DNA from: Mesostigma viride
Lineage: Eukaryota; Streptophyta; Mesostigmatophyceae; Mesostigmatales; Mesostigmataceae
Length of the DNA: 64,000 nucleotides
Direction: 5' to 3'
Assembly: GCA_009746045.1 (NCBI GenBank)
Contig: RPFO01000079.1
Location: forward strand, 5,676,233 to 5,740,232
Position numbers and translations under genes: made by a program
The notes under the pieces: model-generated
The model's database searches: none
The model's input: only the letters and a program-made list of their open reading frames with translations
What the model was told of the DNA's origin: nothing
Shown: piece after piece, positions 36,359 through 46,700 of the stretch
Layout: each line of letters starts with the position of its first letter
How positions within the stretch are numbered: the first letter of the stretch is position 1

Positions 36359-37640
36359 TGGTTCCCTCTGCACCTTGTGCTGGTGGACTTCATCAAAGCC
36401 TTTGATTCGGTTTTCTGGCCTGCACTAATAATGGGACATCCTCGCTCTGTTCCGGATCCCCCGCCCCCTTATTGCTGTCATCCGCAACCCGTATGAAGGG
36501 TCCACGTACTTCGGTGCGCACTTCCTACGGGACCACGCCACCATGCCCTTTATACAGAAGGGTGTGTGGCAGGGCTGCGTGCTGTCGCCCTACCTCAGTG
36601 TTCATTATTGTGGTCGAATACGTAATGATTCAGGCACGCTTGCAAGCGATTTGCCCGCATTGCGGGTAGGGAACCAGGGTTGCAGGTTGACAACCGTTTC
36701 TGGCATATGCATGGCGGGGCGGAAACGGAGATTCGGCTGGCGGACATCATCTATAGTTCTATACGCAGACGACACCACCAGCTCTTCGAGGACACAGTGC
36801 GCACGTGCAGACTTGGCTTGACTGCCTAGCTATCGAGGCCTGCGCAGTGGGGCTTGAGGTCAGCAAGAAGACAGAGGCTCTGGCGATTGGGCTCACTCCT
36901 GAGCCCCCGCCCGCCCAGTCTTTCTCCTTGACGGCTCTCGAGTCCTGTATCGGGACCGGGACACCGGGTCAAGCTGCTGGGCAGCCTCCTCCCCAGCTGC
37001 GAGGCTGATGTGGACCACCGCGGCATCTCCCTCGCCTGGCACGCTTTACGCCAATACCGGGCCCTGTGGCGCAAGCCCCTGGGCAAGATCGAGAAACAGG
37101 ACCTGTTTAAGGTCCTCGTCCTTCCTGTTCTTACGTATGTGGACCCTCACCGCCGACCTGGCCCGCAAGCTGGACGGTGCGGTTATACCAACATATGCTG
37201 CGATCCATGTTCAGAGTAGGCTATGCTGCCCATATGTTCGCAACGAGGACCTGTACCTCGGCATGCCACTGATATATCACCAGCACCATTAAGCAGCGGC
37301 ACCTGCAGCTAATAGGGCACTTAGCTCGCACCAACCAGGTAGACACCTCACGTGCCCCCCCCGCGGGCCTACGCCCAGCCCCGCTGCCTGGCCGGCACCT
37401 AGTCCTTACGTGGGCCGGGCCCCGTGATGCTAGACGCCGCATGCAAGGCCCGCACCTTCAAAGAACAGCTAGTAGTAGAGGACATGGCGGGGGGGCTAGG
37501 CCACTCCGTGATTTGGAAAAAAATTATGGACAAGGCCAAGTGGGCCCAGGTCATATGTAGAGGACAACGAGCCCCCCAGGCCCCGTGGGGAAGCGCCCGC
37601 GTGTGCAAACACACGGGAAGTATGCCAGACAGGTCCCCTA
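36359..37640 (+). pseudogene. LINE reverse transcriptase fragment, frameshifted
   Basis: Plus-strand fragments in order: LVDFIKAFDSVFW (RT motif A), GVWQGCVLSPYLS (RT motif B, 36560), IVLYADDT (catalytic YADD box, about 36750), EVSKKTEALAIG (36860), LGKIEKQDLFKVLVLPVLTY (thumb, 37080) and QRHLQLIGHLARTNQ (37300). They are in different frames, so the copy is dead. A (CATC)n tract follows about 90 bp later. Confidence 0.8.
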
Positions 37641-37732
37641 GTAGGGTAGAGTAGATGTTGCATGATAGATTTTGTAAGATAGCCGTTGTAGATAGAGGTT
37701 GTAGATAGCTTAGACCGGTAGGACTGTTTGCA

Positions 37733-38200
37733 CCCATCCATCCATCCATCCATCCATCCATCCATCCATCCATCCATCCATCCATCCATCCATCCATCCA
37801 TCCATCCATCCATCCATCCATCCATCCATCCATCCATCCATCCATCCATCCATCCATCCATCCATCCATCCATCCATCCATCCATCCATCCATCCATCCA
37901 TCCATCCATCCATCCATCCATCCATCCATCCATCCATCCATCCATCCATCCATCCATCCATCCATCCATCCATCCATCCATCCATCCATCCATCCATCCA
38001 TCCATCCATCCATCCATCCATCCATCCATCCATCCATCCATCCATCCATCCATCCATCCATCCATCCATCCATCCATCCATCCATCCATCCATCCATCCA
38101 TCCATCCATCCATCCATCCATCCATCCATCCATCCATCCATCCATCCATCCATCCATCCATCCATCCATCCATATCCATCCATCCATCCATCCATCCATC
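37733..38200 (+). repeat. (CATC)n tetranucleotide array
   Basis: About 117 units with a single 2-bp slip near 38173. Long Trp-Met-Asp-Gly and His-Pro-Ser-Ile open frames in it are artefacts. Confidence 0.97.
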
Positions 38201-38207
38201 GGGGTTA

Positions 38208-38235
38208 ATGCTCCGTGACTCCCCAATGGGAGCAC
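38208..38235 (+). repeat. Hairpin-forming LINE 3'-end motif, copy 1
   Basis: TGCTCC...GGGAGCA stem around TGACTCCCCAAT, followed by TAATTAATTCATT. Same motif at 38618-38645. Confidence 0.6.
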
Positions 38236-38617
38236 AGAGTCTAATTAATTCATTGATTGGTAGTCACTGCCGCCATGGCAGCCATGCATGCTTAGAATGT
38301 TTGCCTAGCTGTGCCACCATACCTAGTCACGTGCACTGCTATAACACACGGTACACAACTAGCCAAAGCCTTAGCTTTGTCCTTCTTGTACAGCCATGCT
38401 AGTAACGTCCTGGCTGGCTATGCTCAGATAACTTGCCCACACTCCTTGTTATGATATGCTCACATGGGTCTTATTGCACCCACAGATCTTGCCGGATCGT
38501 TTACCGAGTCCGATTGCAGCTGTGGCATGCCTTTGTGGCAACTGGCATGAAGGAGAAAGGGGGTCTGTGCCCTTTCTTCCTGTTGTGCACACACAGGGAT
38601 TAAAAGCAAGTGCTTCG

Positions 38618-38645
38618 GTGCTCCGTGACTCCCCAACGGGAGCAC
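38618..38645 (+). repeat. Hairpin-forming LINE 3'-end motif, copy 2
   Basis: GTGCTCC...GGGAGCAC stem with loop TGACTCCCCAAC, followed by an AT-rich palindrome TTAATTAATTAATTTTAATT. Confidence 0.6.
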
Positions 38646-38676
38646 GAGTTTAATTAATTAATTTTAATTAATTAAT

Positions 38677-39440
38677 TTAATGTTGAGAAGCTCATCCGCC
38701 AGTTTTATGAAGGGTCCAAGCCCATGCAGGTCGATCCGTACCACTGACGGCGTCACTCCGGCGCGTCCCCCAGGCTGCACACAGGGATGTGGCCGAGGAG
38801 GGCTGTGTGCTCTCGATCCCCATCTCTATTCTGGTGGCATCATTATGGTGGACTACTACATATGATGAGGCGTGCTCAAGCCGGCGCTTTACCCGGGTGG
38901 AGGGGCGCCTGCCGCGGGCCGGAATCAAGATCACGGAGTATGCACGCCAGCTACGGCGCGGGGTTGACCCAATTTCACGAGTGCTACCATCCATCGGCCC
39001 GGGAACCGGGACAACGGACCGCCTCGACCTCAAGGGTCAGACTGCCCCGTCATCAGTCGGGTAGACCTGCCCGGACATATGCATGGTCGATCCTCGTATT
39101 GGCGGTGCAGCGCCTCAGTGTCCCGGCGCCCGCACTCGCACGGTGGCTGATGTGTTATTCCGGCCACCGCGTCTGGGCCGACTTTGTCGCGGCCCAGGTG
39201 GTGAATGTCATGCACTTCCCCGGCCTGGTGGGCCGGCCGGCCGGCAGAGCCTGGTGTAGCTGCAAGCTAGTAGTTGTAGTTTCATGTGGCGATAGTGTTG
39301 GCTTGTAAATGATCCTCTGTGTCACTGTTGCCTGCCATGCTAATTGTTTTCTTTACGGCCCTTCCTCTTTGACATCAGGGCACTGTTTCCTTTTGTTGCA
39401 TGCCGGCCAGCAGTTCCGTATTTAATCAGTCTCAAAATGA
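38677..39440 (+). pseudogene. Second LINE fragment
   Basis: Frames encode EKLIRQFYEGSKPMQV and then, after a shift, EEGCVLSIPISILVASLW, matching the region around RT motif B. The downstream part (39060-39440) is related to 42100-42450, showing at least two copies of this 3' region. Confidence 0.6.
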
Positions 39441-39448
39441 ATACTACT

Positions 39449-39873
39449 CGGGGTTCTTTGAACGGAGTTTCTTCTATACGTGAATATGCGGGAACAAGAG
39501 GCCGCTGATTGAGCGGCTTATAGGTCGTAGTGTTTTCTCGTAGCTGTTTGGCTAGAGCTTAATTTGTGATTATAGTAGATACAGTATAGTGCATGGTTGA
39601 AAAATGAATTAAATAAAATGTGCGTTCCGGCCGCGCTTGGGTTGATTATACCCGGGCGGAACGGGGCGTGAGGTGCAGTGCCCCTGAAAAGAACAACCTA
39701 CGCATTACTAGCCGTGCAGATTCGGGATATTCTACCCCCGGTCTGTACGTTTAGCGTCTTACTAGCATCACTGAACATAAGGGTTTAATGACGTCAGTTA
39801 GCTACTAAGGGATAAGGGAGGTTTTGCGACTAAAAGCCGCTCTGGCTGGTTTTGTCGGCCTCTTTCTTTGCTC
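39449..39873 (+). repeat. Direct repeat A1
   Basis: Begins CGGGGTTCTTTGAACGGAG, ends CGGCCTCTTTCTTTGCTC. Confidence 0.92.
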
Positions 39874-40734
39874 GTTGTCGTTGCGGCGGCAGCCGCTGCT
39901 ATGGGTGCTGCGGAGCAAAATCCCAAAAGCACTGGTTGCACCGGCCACTTGGCCAGTGGTGAGACTTCCAGCTAGTTGTTAACCGGCCAGGCATAGTTCC
40001 TCGCCCGGTTAACTAAAAGAAAAGAAAATGATTACCTCCGGTCCGCACCTTTAGTTCCCCAGCTTGGGGTCTTTGGTGGGCCGGGTGCCGTGACAGGTGC
40101 TCAACTGTCGCTTGGTCGGCCCAGTGCGCGAGCTGGTGCTCCGTACCTGGGGATGCTTGCACCCGGCTGGGTTGGAGCCGGATGGCTGGCACTGGCGACC
40201 CGTGTCTCGGTCCGCGGCCTGAGGCTTTTTCTTCGGAAATTGCTGCTGGCCAGCAAACTTTGCAATCGGCCTTCCGCCGAGGGGGCCGGGTGGTTGCAGG
40301 GGCTGGGGACGGCGATGGGAAAAGCGCCTAAGCTAGAAATTTTTTCCCCACGCATAGAAAACTCGGGGGGGAATGCGGTCTTGGCTGAACGGACTCTCTT
40401 TCAGCCAGGTGCCTGGGGCTGTGGCCTCGGGCATCCGGGCTGGCGGGGTCTGGGCTAGGTCCACGTTTTTTCTCGAAGCACCCCGGGTCTATGGGGAGAC
40501 GGCCACAGCGCGGTACTGACTCGGGGCCCCGAGAGGGGTCATGATAGGCTGCCCGTGCGCAATCGCAGTGCAAATGCGCTGGGCCTTTTTGGGCCTGGCC
40601 ATGCATCCACCGAGCCGCCGGGCACACGCCTCCCGATGTGGGGGGGCTCCCGTTTTGCGGCAGGGCGGTCACTTGTGATAACGAGCAAGGTGGAGTGCGG
40701 CCGGCTTCAAGGGAAAGCCAGGGCGGGGGTGATT

Positions 40735-40862
40735 GGGCAACATACTTCATGAAGGGCCTTGAACGGCGTGCCTCCGGGCATGTCAATAGTGTCACATTTA
40801 TGCTTCCACTTATTGTTTTAATGAAGATGCTGGTTTTTGTGGGAGCTACGTGGGACATGAAT
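40735..40862 (+). repeat. Direct repeat B1
   Basis: Begins GGGCAACATACTTCATGAAG, ends TACGTGGGACATGAAT, immediately followed by A2. Confidence 0.92.
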
Positions 40863-41286
40863 CGGGGTTCTTTGATCGACGGAGTTTCTTCTATACGTGA
40901 ATGCGGGAACAAGAGGCCGCTGATTGAGCGGCTTATAGGTCGTAGTGTTTTCTCGTAGCTGTTTGGCTAGAGCTTTTGTGATTAGTAGATGCAGTATAGT
41001 GCATGGTTGAAAAATGAATTAAATAAAATGTGCGTTCCGGCCGCGCTTGGGTTGATTATACCCGGGCGGAACGGGGCGTGAGGTGCAGTGCCCCTGAAAA
41101 GAACAACCTACGCATTATTTAATACTAGCGGTGCAGATTCGGGATATTCTACCCCCGGTCTGTACGTTTAGCGTCTTACTAGCATCACTGAACATAAGGG
41201 TTTAATGACGTCAGTTAGCTAGGGATAAGGGAGGTTTTGCGACTAAAAGCCGCTCTGGCTGGTTTTGTCGGCCTCTTTCTTTGCTC
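40863..41286 (+). repeat. Direct repeat A2
   Basis: Copy of A1; small differences include GATCGACGG for GAACGG and loss of CTAA near the end. Confidence 0.92.
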
Positions 41287-41323
41287 CCCACCCACCCACC
41301 CACCCTTGTCTTGGTTGCCTCTA

Positions 41324-41451
41324 GGGCAACGTACTTCATGAAGGGCCTTGAACGGCGTGCCTCCGGGCATGTCAATAGTGTCACATTTATGCTTCCACTT
41401 ATTGTTTTAATGAAGATGCTGGTTTTTGTGGGAGCTACGTGGGACATGAAT
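41324..41451 (+). repeat. Direct repeat B2
   Basis: Copy of B1 with a single A-to-G difference (GGGCAACGTAC). Confidence 0.92.
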
Positions 41452-42460
41452 ATATATTTATGCAGATTTACATTTTCCGCGCCCTCCCCATGAAGCCTCT
41501 CTCTGTTCCCGGCCGCGCGCTGTTTCCGGCCCTTTACGCCATCGCCATCCGCCACACACCAGCTGTTTGCCCCTCGTCATGGCGGGTGCGCCATGCCGCT
41601 GAGCTGCAGGCTTGCTTTCGATACTAATGGGACGCACTACATAATTTAATGCGTGCAGCCGGTGGGTGGCCAGCAGACCCAGAACTGGTTCCTCTAGATC
41701 TCCGTACCGCTCTTCTCTGGGTGGTGTGCACCTTGGTTCGGTCGCGATCTTTCCCCACTCCACCATCAATTAAGTGCCAGGATGCGTATGGGGCCGCCCT
41801 CTACTCATGCACCCAGCCACCGGCCCAACATAACGGCCGGTGCTGCGCCAGGCTACTATCGGCAGGGTTGCCACCTGCTCATTGATGTCTCCGTGGCTCG
41901 GCCGCGCCCTCCGGTTGCCGCATCCTCCGAGCGGCTAGCTGTGGATGCCGGCGCTGCTGCTGCTGTGGCTGAGCGCGACAATTTTGCCTCCTACTACGGC
42001 AATGTGCCCCCCCCCCCCCCCTCCCCCCTGGGTCATTCCCTTTGTCCTTGAGGATTTCGGGGCCATGGGCCCCAAGACAGCGCTATAGCGGCGGACGCGG
42101 GAAGACCGCCTCGACCAAGTGAGGGTCAGACTGCCCCGTGGTCTGCCCGGACGTGGTCCTCGTATAGGCGGCAGCGCCTGTCTCTCGCCCCAATCACTCA
42201 TACGATTGATGTGTTATTCTGCCGCATCCGGGCCGACTAATTTGTGGTGGCCCATGCGGTCTAGATCCTATCTGGTGGGCCGGCAGCGATGTTGCTGCCT
42301 GTAGTTGTAGTTGTATGGTAGTAGCCGTTGGCTTGCTCCTTGCCTGCCATGGTATTCTATTCTTTACGGTCCTTCATCTTTTCCTGGCTTTCCTGCTGTT
42401 GCATGCCAATCTCATCTCCGTAATTCATCATTCTCAATATAAATATATATTTTCCACCAG
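41452..42460 (+). pseudogene. LINE-related remnant
   Basis: The part from about 42100 (CGTGGTCCTCGTATAGGCGG, GATGTGTTATTC, GGGCCGACT, GTTGGCTTG...GCCTGCCATG) is collinear with 39060-39440. The 41.5-42.0 kb part is not recognised. A poly-C run at 42007-42020 interrupts it. Confidence 0.5.
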
Positions 42461-43400
42461 CTCTGCAGCACTAGCTGGATTGTGCGACAAGTTTGTGCAG
42501 GACTCCTACCAAATGAATTTGTGTACATACATTCGCTCGTAGGGTGCCAATTGAGATATGTGCAGTTATCGCTGTATTTAGAGGATGAAAAATTTCAGAG
42601 CGTTTGACATACACTGAATGTCGGAAACTGACAATATCGTTCCGCCCACGCATATAGCGCTCCCCAGTCTTCTATGGCCAACTACAAGCTTCTCAAATCC
42701 AGGATTGAATTATAAGCTCAGACTCTAATCCGTGGTGCAAGACTTAATCAACCCACAAAAATCAGATGGTCGATCTTGCGGTGCATTTATAAAAATAGTT
42801 AACTCCAGATCTTGCGGTGCATTTATAAAATTAGTTAATTAACTCCAGAGTGTCCTGCCCTCAGTTTCAAAGGGGCCAAAGCGGTCATCCATGCCGCATT
42901 AGCTATGCCCATGCGGTCACCCAACAACCATGCAGCCAACAAGGTGTCCTGGCAGACAGGAGAAACTGCCGCAACTCTGGTGCAATCTGTAGTCCATGTG
43001 TCCCACACAGACCTCCTAGGGCACTGTTGTGGGCATGCATGGTTGTTGAAGAACACCTTTCCCAGGACAACCTACTGTCTAAACCCAGCAGCTTATGGCA
43101 ACCAGCTGGCCGACTGAGGCAGCTGCACAACGTGAGGCGTGCTAATGGGGAAAGGAGTCGAACCATGCAACACACCTAAGTGGGCCATGCCCCGTCGCCT
43201 GTTTATCGAAGAAGCCCTAAAGGGAGGCGATCAATTCTCTAATACATAGGCATGCATGAGTGCCCGTCAATCTGCTTGCTCCACCCGACCTGATGCTTGG
43301 CCCTACAACCTCCTCATCTTGTCCTCGTTTTGTCATAATCCTAATTGGCCCAAAACTTTAAGGGTCAGGGTCACTCCGGGCTCCCTCACCTTTGTCCATC
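42461..43400. other. No gene seen
   Basis: A short near-duplicate (CCAGATCTTGCGGTGCATTTATAAAA, about 42770-42850) is the only structure noticed. Confidence 0.45.
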
Positions 43401-43429
43401 ACCACCCGGGGGCTTTCACCCCTAGTTCA

Positions 43430-43434
43430 TTACA
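43430..43434 (-). terminator. Candidate TGTAA poly(A) signal
   Basis: TGTAA on the minus strand, about 95 bases after the stop of the VHS-CHUP1-type gene. TGTAA is the usual green-algal poly(A) signal; a pentamer can arise by chance. Confidence 0.4.
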
Positions 43435-43527
43435 CCCCCGCACCCATCACCCTCGCACCCCCCACACAATCATCCTTGTCAGCCACCCCCCTCACTCATC
43501 CTCATCCAGCACCCTTCCTTCCCCCCC

Positions 43528-43718
43528 TCAATCATCCTCATCCGCCACCGCCTCGAGCAGTTCGCTCACGCGGTCAAACAGCGCCTCGCTGGCGTGGTCC
43601 AGCCCCCCCGCAAATTGGTGCACCTTGAAGCCAAAGCGCACGGCACCCACCAGCAGCTCCTTGACCTGGCTCTTAGGGGGGGCGTTCTTGGCATTGGTGC
43701 TGGCCGCCGTGTGAAGGC
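43528..43718 (-). CDS. CHUP1-domain exon 17 (last)
   Basis: Acceptor CACGACCAG, stop TGA at 43530-43528. Encodes LLVGAVRFGFKVHQFAGGLD, the most conserved CHUP1 signature (VRFAFRVHQFAGG-type), then an acidic end ADEDD. Confidence 0.9.
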
Positions 43719-46700
43719 CTGGTCGTGGGTTGAGGTAAAAAATGATGCCAGCATGCACAGCCACAAAGGGGCCACGATGCATGAGAAGAAGAGGTGGACA
43801 AAGAGGCACTAAAAGAGGGACCACGGGCGAGCATGACAGCCGCTAGTGCATTCATCAAAACTCTTTTAAGTTTACCATCACCAGGCGGCAATTACCTTTC
43901 ATGCGACCGTGAACGCATGTCCACAATGCACGAAACAGTAACAGCAATCTGAGACTCGAGAAATCTTTGAAAGGACCTGTGAGGAGTGGTGAGGAGCCAA
44001 CTGATCACCCCAGACCTTTCTGGCCTCCCCATCTAGTCTCCTGTCCCCATCCCCTTTCTTCCCCATCCCCTTTCTTCCCTACCACTCCAATCCCTATACC
44101 CCCATTTCTCTCTCCCCCCTTCCGCCCCCTCCATATGAACTGTAACGCCCTACTACCTTTCCTCCTGCCCGTCCCCTCCCAAGCTCCCAACTCACTCTCC
44201 GCATCGGCGATGACGCGCGTCATGTACGCCGACGCCATCTGCGGCGACGCCAGCTGGACCATGCGGCACGCGGCCGCCACGTCCAAGGGAACGTTGTTCT
44301 CCGTGAAGCGGCGCTGGAGCGAGTCCTGGTGAGGGCGAGGGGAGAGGAGTGGTGGAGCGGAAGGGGAGGGGGACAACACAGCCAAGCAGTTGGTTAAGGG
44401 AGCAGGACACCCAAGTAGCCCCCGTAAAAGGAACCCCGCATATCCAGCCATAACGGATAGTGTAGAAAACAATTAGTACAATCGGTAGAGCTGACGACTT
44501 GAAACAGCAAACTGGGACATTTGCCCAAAAGCTCCAATGAGGCTGCCTGCTGGTGATGAGCGGATATGCCCACATGACCCCATTCGATGGGTGACTGGTA
44601 TACTAGCGGCCATGCATGCCCCACCTCTTGCCTCACCCGCTATTGGCCATCGCCCACATTGTCTGCTAGCATCCACCACCCATCTTTTCCACTAGCGGCC
44701 ACCGCCAACCCGTTTTCTTCTACCATCCATCACCCACCGTGTCCCACCCGCTATCATCTGTCACACAACTTGCCCACTAGCATCCAACACCCAGGTGACC
44801 CACTATCTAGCATTTGTCACCTACTTGGCCCGCTAGCCCCCGCCACCCACCTCGCCTACCCGCATTCCTTGTTAATATTTTCTACTGCCACCCCTCATCC
44901 ACTGTGCCCACTAGCATCGGTTGTGTATATCACCGGCTCCTCCACGTCACCCACCTGGCTGCGCTCCAAGGCCTCCACCCGCGCCTTGATGTTGTCAAAC
45001 GAGGTGGTCAGCTTCTTGCACACGTCCCGGCAACTGCTCCCCTTGTCGATCGCTTTCTCCATCGACGACGCCATGTCCATGCTCATGCTGGCCAGCTCAC
45101 GATGAAGACTGGCCGCCTCACGCAGCGCGTCCGCCTGGTGGTGGGCACGTGCATGGACACATGGGTCAAGAGTGGGTCAAAGGGTTGTCAGCAACAATTC
45201 TGGCCGCCTCACGCGCAGCACATCAACGTTGGCTGAACCCACCAAGTGCACAAGTGGTTATTGTAACCACTTGAGAGTAACCAAGAGAGCGTTTAATCGG
45301 GTCAGCGCGCATGGGTGGCACAATCATTCGGCAAGGCTTGGCCAAAAGGTTCGGCAGAAAGCGTGGCACTCTGCGTCCACCTGGGCCGCGCCCCACAGCA
45401 CGCGTTTGTGCGACAAAACGGTTTGCACAAGTACATGAAAACAAGGGGCAAACAATGATGGGCATAAAACTGCTTGACGGTTGATGGGGAAAAAACTGCA
45501 TTTTTAACCTGACGGTAGAAATGCTGTCAAAGCCATGGCTGTGTGCGGGGGAATGAAAGAGCCGAAACGCGGCATGCACCTAAACAAGTAAAGAGGAGCA
45601 GAAGGCCCATTTCACCGGACTAGAAATCACTATGTCACCGTGCAAGCAGCAAGCAGCGACCAGCAAGCAGCTACAGCGCTCCATGTCAACCGCCGCCATG
45701 AGGAGAATGGCTTGTATTTTGGCCAGGCACTCTGGCACCATGGACAGGAGCAAGGAGCGCAAATTCTGCCGAGAGATTTCCATAAGCCATAGCTATATGT
45801 AATGCTATACGTAAAGCTATAGCCAAACGATCGCCTGGCCCATACCAAGCTACACGTACCCTCTCCAGGGCAACGCACTTGGGTGTCTAGGGCGCGCCGC
45901 ACGACACCTAAAAGTGGGGGTAGTCTCCTATCCGCGGGCTCGTGCTTGCGTACGACACCTAAAAGTGGGGGTAGTCTCCTATCCGCGGGCTCGTGCTTGC
46001 GTACGACACCTAAAAGTGGGGGTAGTCTCCCATCCGCGGGCTCGTGCTTGCGTACGACAACTAAAAGTGGGGGTAGTCTCCTATCCGCGGGCTCGTGCTT
46101 GCGTACGACACCTAAAAGTGGGGGTAGTCTCCTATCCGCGGGCTCGTGCTTGCGTACGACAACTAAAAGTGGGGGTAGTCTCCTATCCGCGGGCTCGTGC
46201 TTGCGTACGACACCTAAAAGTGGGGGTAGTCTCCTATCCGCGGGCTCGTGCTTGCGTACGACACCTAAAAGTGGGGGTAGTCTCCCATCCGCGGGCTCGT
46301 GCTTGCGTACGACACCTAAAAGTGGGGGTAGTCTCCTATCCGCGGGCTCGTGCTTGCGTACGACACCTAAAAGTGGGGGTAGTCTCCTATCCGCGGGCTC
46401 GTGCTTGCGTACGACACCTAAAAGTGGGGGTAGTCTCCCATCCGCGGGCTCGTGCTTGCGTACGACACCTAAAAGTGGGGGTAGTCTCCCATCCGCGGGC
46501 TCGTGCTTGCGTACGACACCTAAAAGTGGGGGTAGTCTCCTATCCGCGGGCTCGTGCTTGCGTACGACACCTAAAAGTGGGGGTAGTCTCCTATCCGCGG
46601 GCTCGTGCTTGCGTACGACACCTAAAAGTGGGGGTAGTCTCCTATCCGCAGGCTCATGCTTGCGTACGTGAACAAGCAAGCACGTCCACGATGTGCATCA

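Larger units (their letters stand above)
39449..41451. mobile_element. Split-direct-repeat element (PAT/TOC1-like, DIRS order), non-autonomous
   Basis: Structure A1 (39449-39873) - internal 861 bp - B1 (40735-40862) - A2 (40863-41286) - 37-bp spacer - B2 (41324-41451). A1 and A2 (425/424 bp) are nearly identical, differing by a few small indels. B1 and B2 (128 bp) differ at one base. B1 abuts A2 exactly. The A1-internal-B1A2B2 order is the defining split-direct-repeat architecture of PAT-like DIRS retroelements, including volvocine algal elements. No reverse transcriptase or tyrosine recombinase fits in the short interior, so it would depend on a partner element. Confidence 0.75.

Noticed and set aside
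37399-38402. Long Trp-Met-Asp-Gly and His-Pro-Ser-Ile frames
   Set aside because: Both are readings of (CATC)n.
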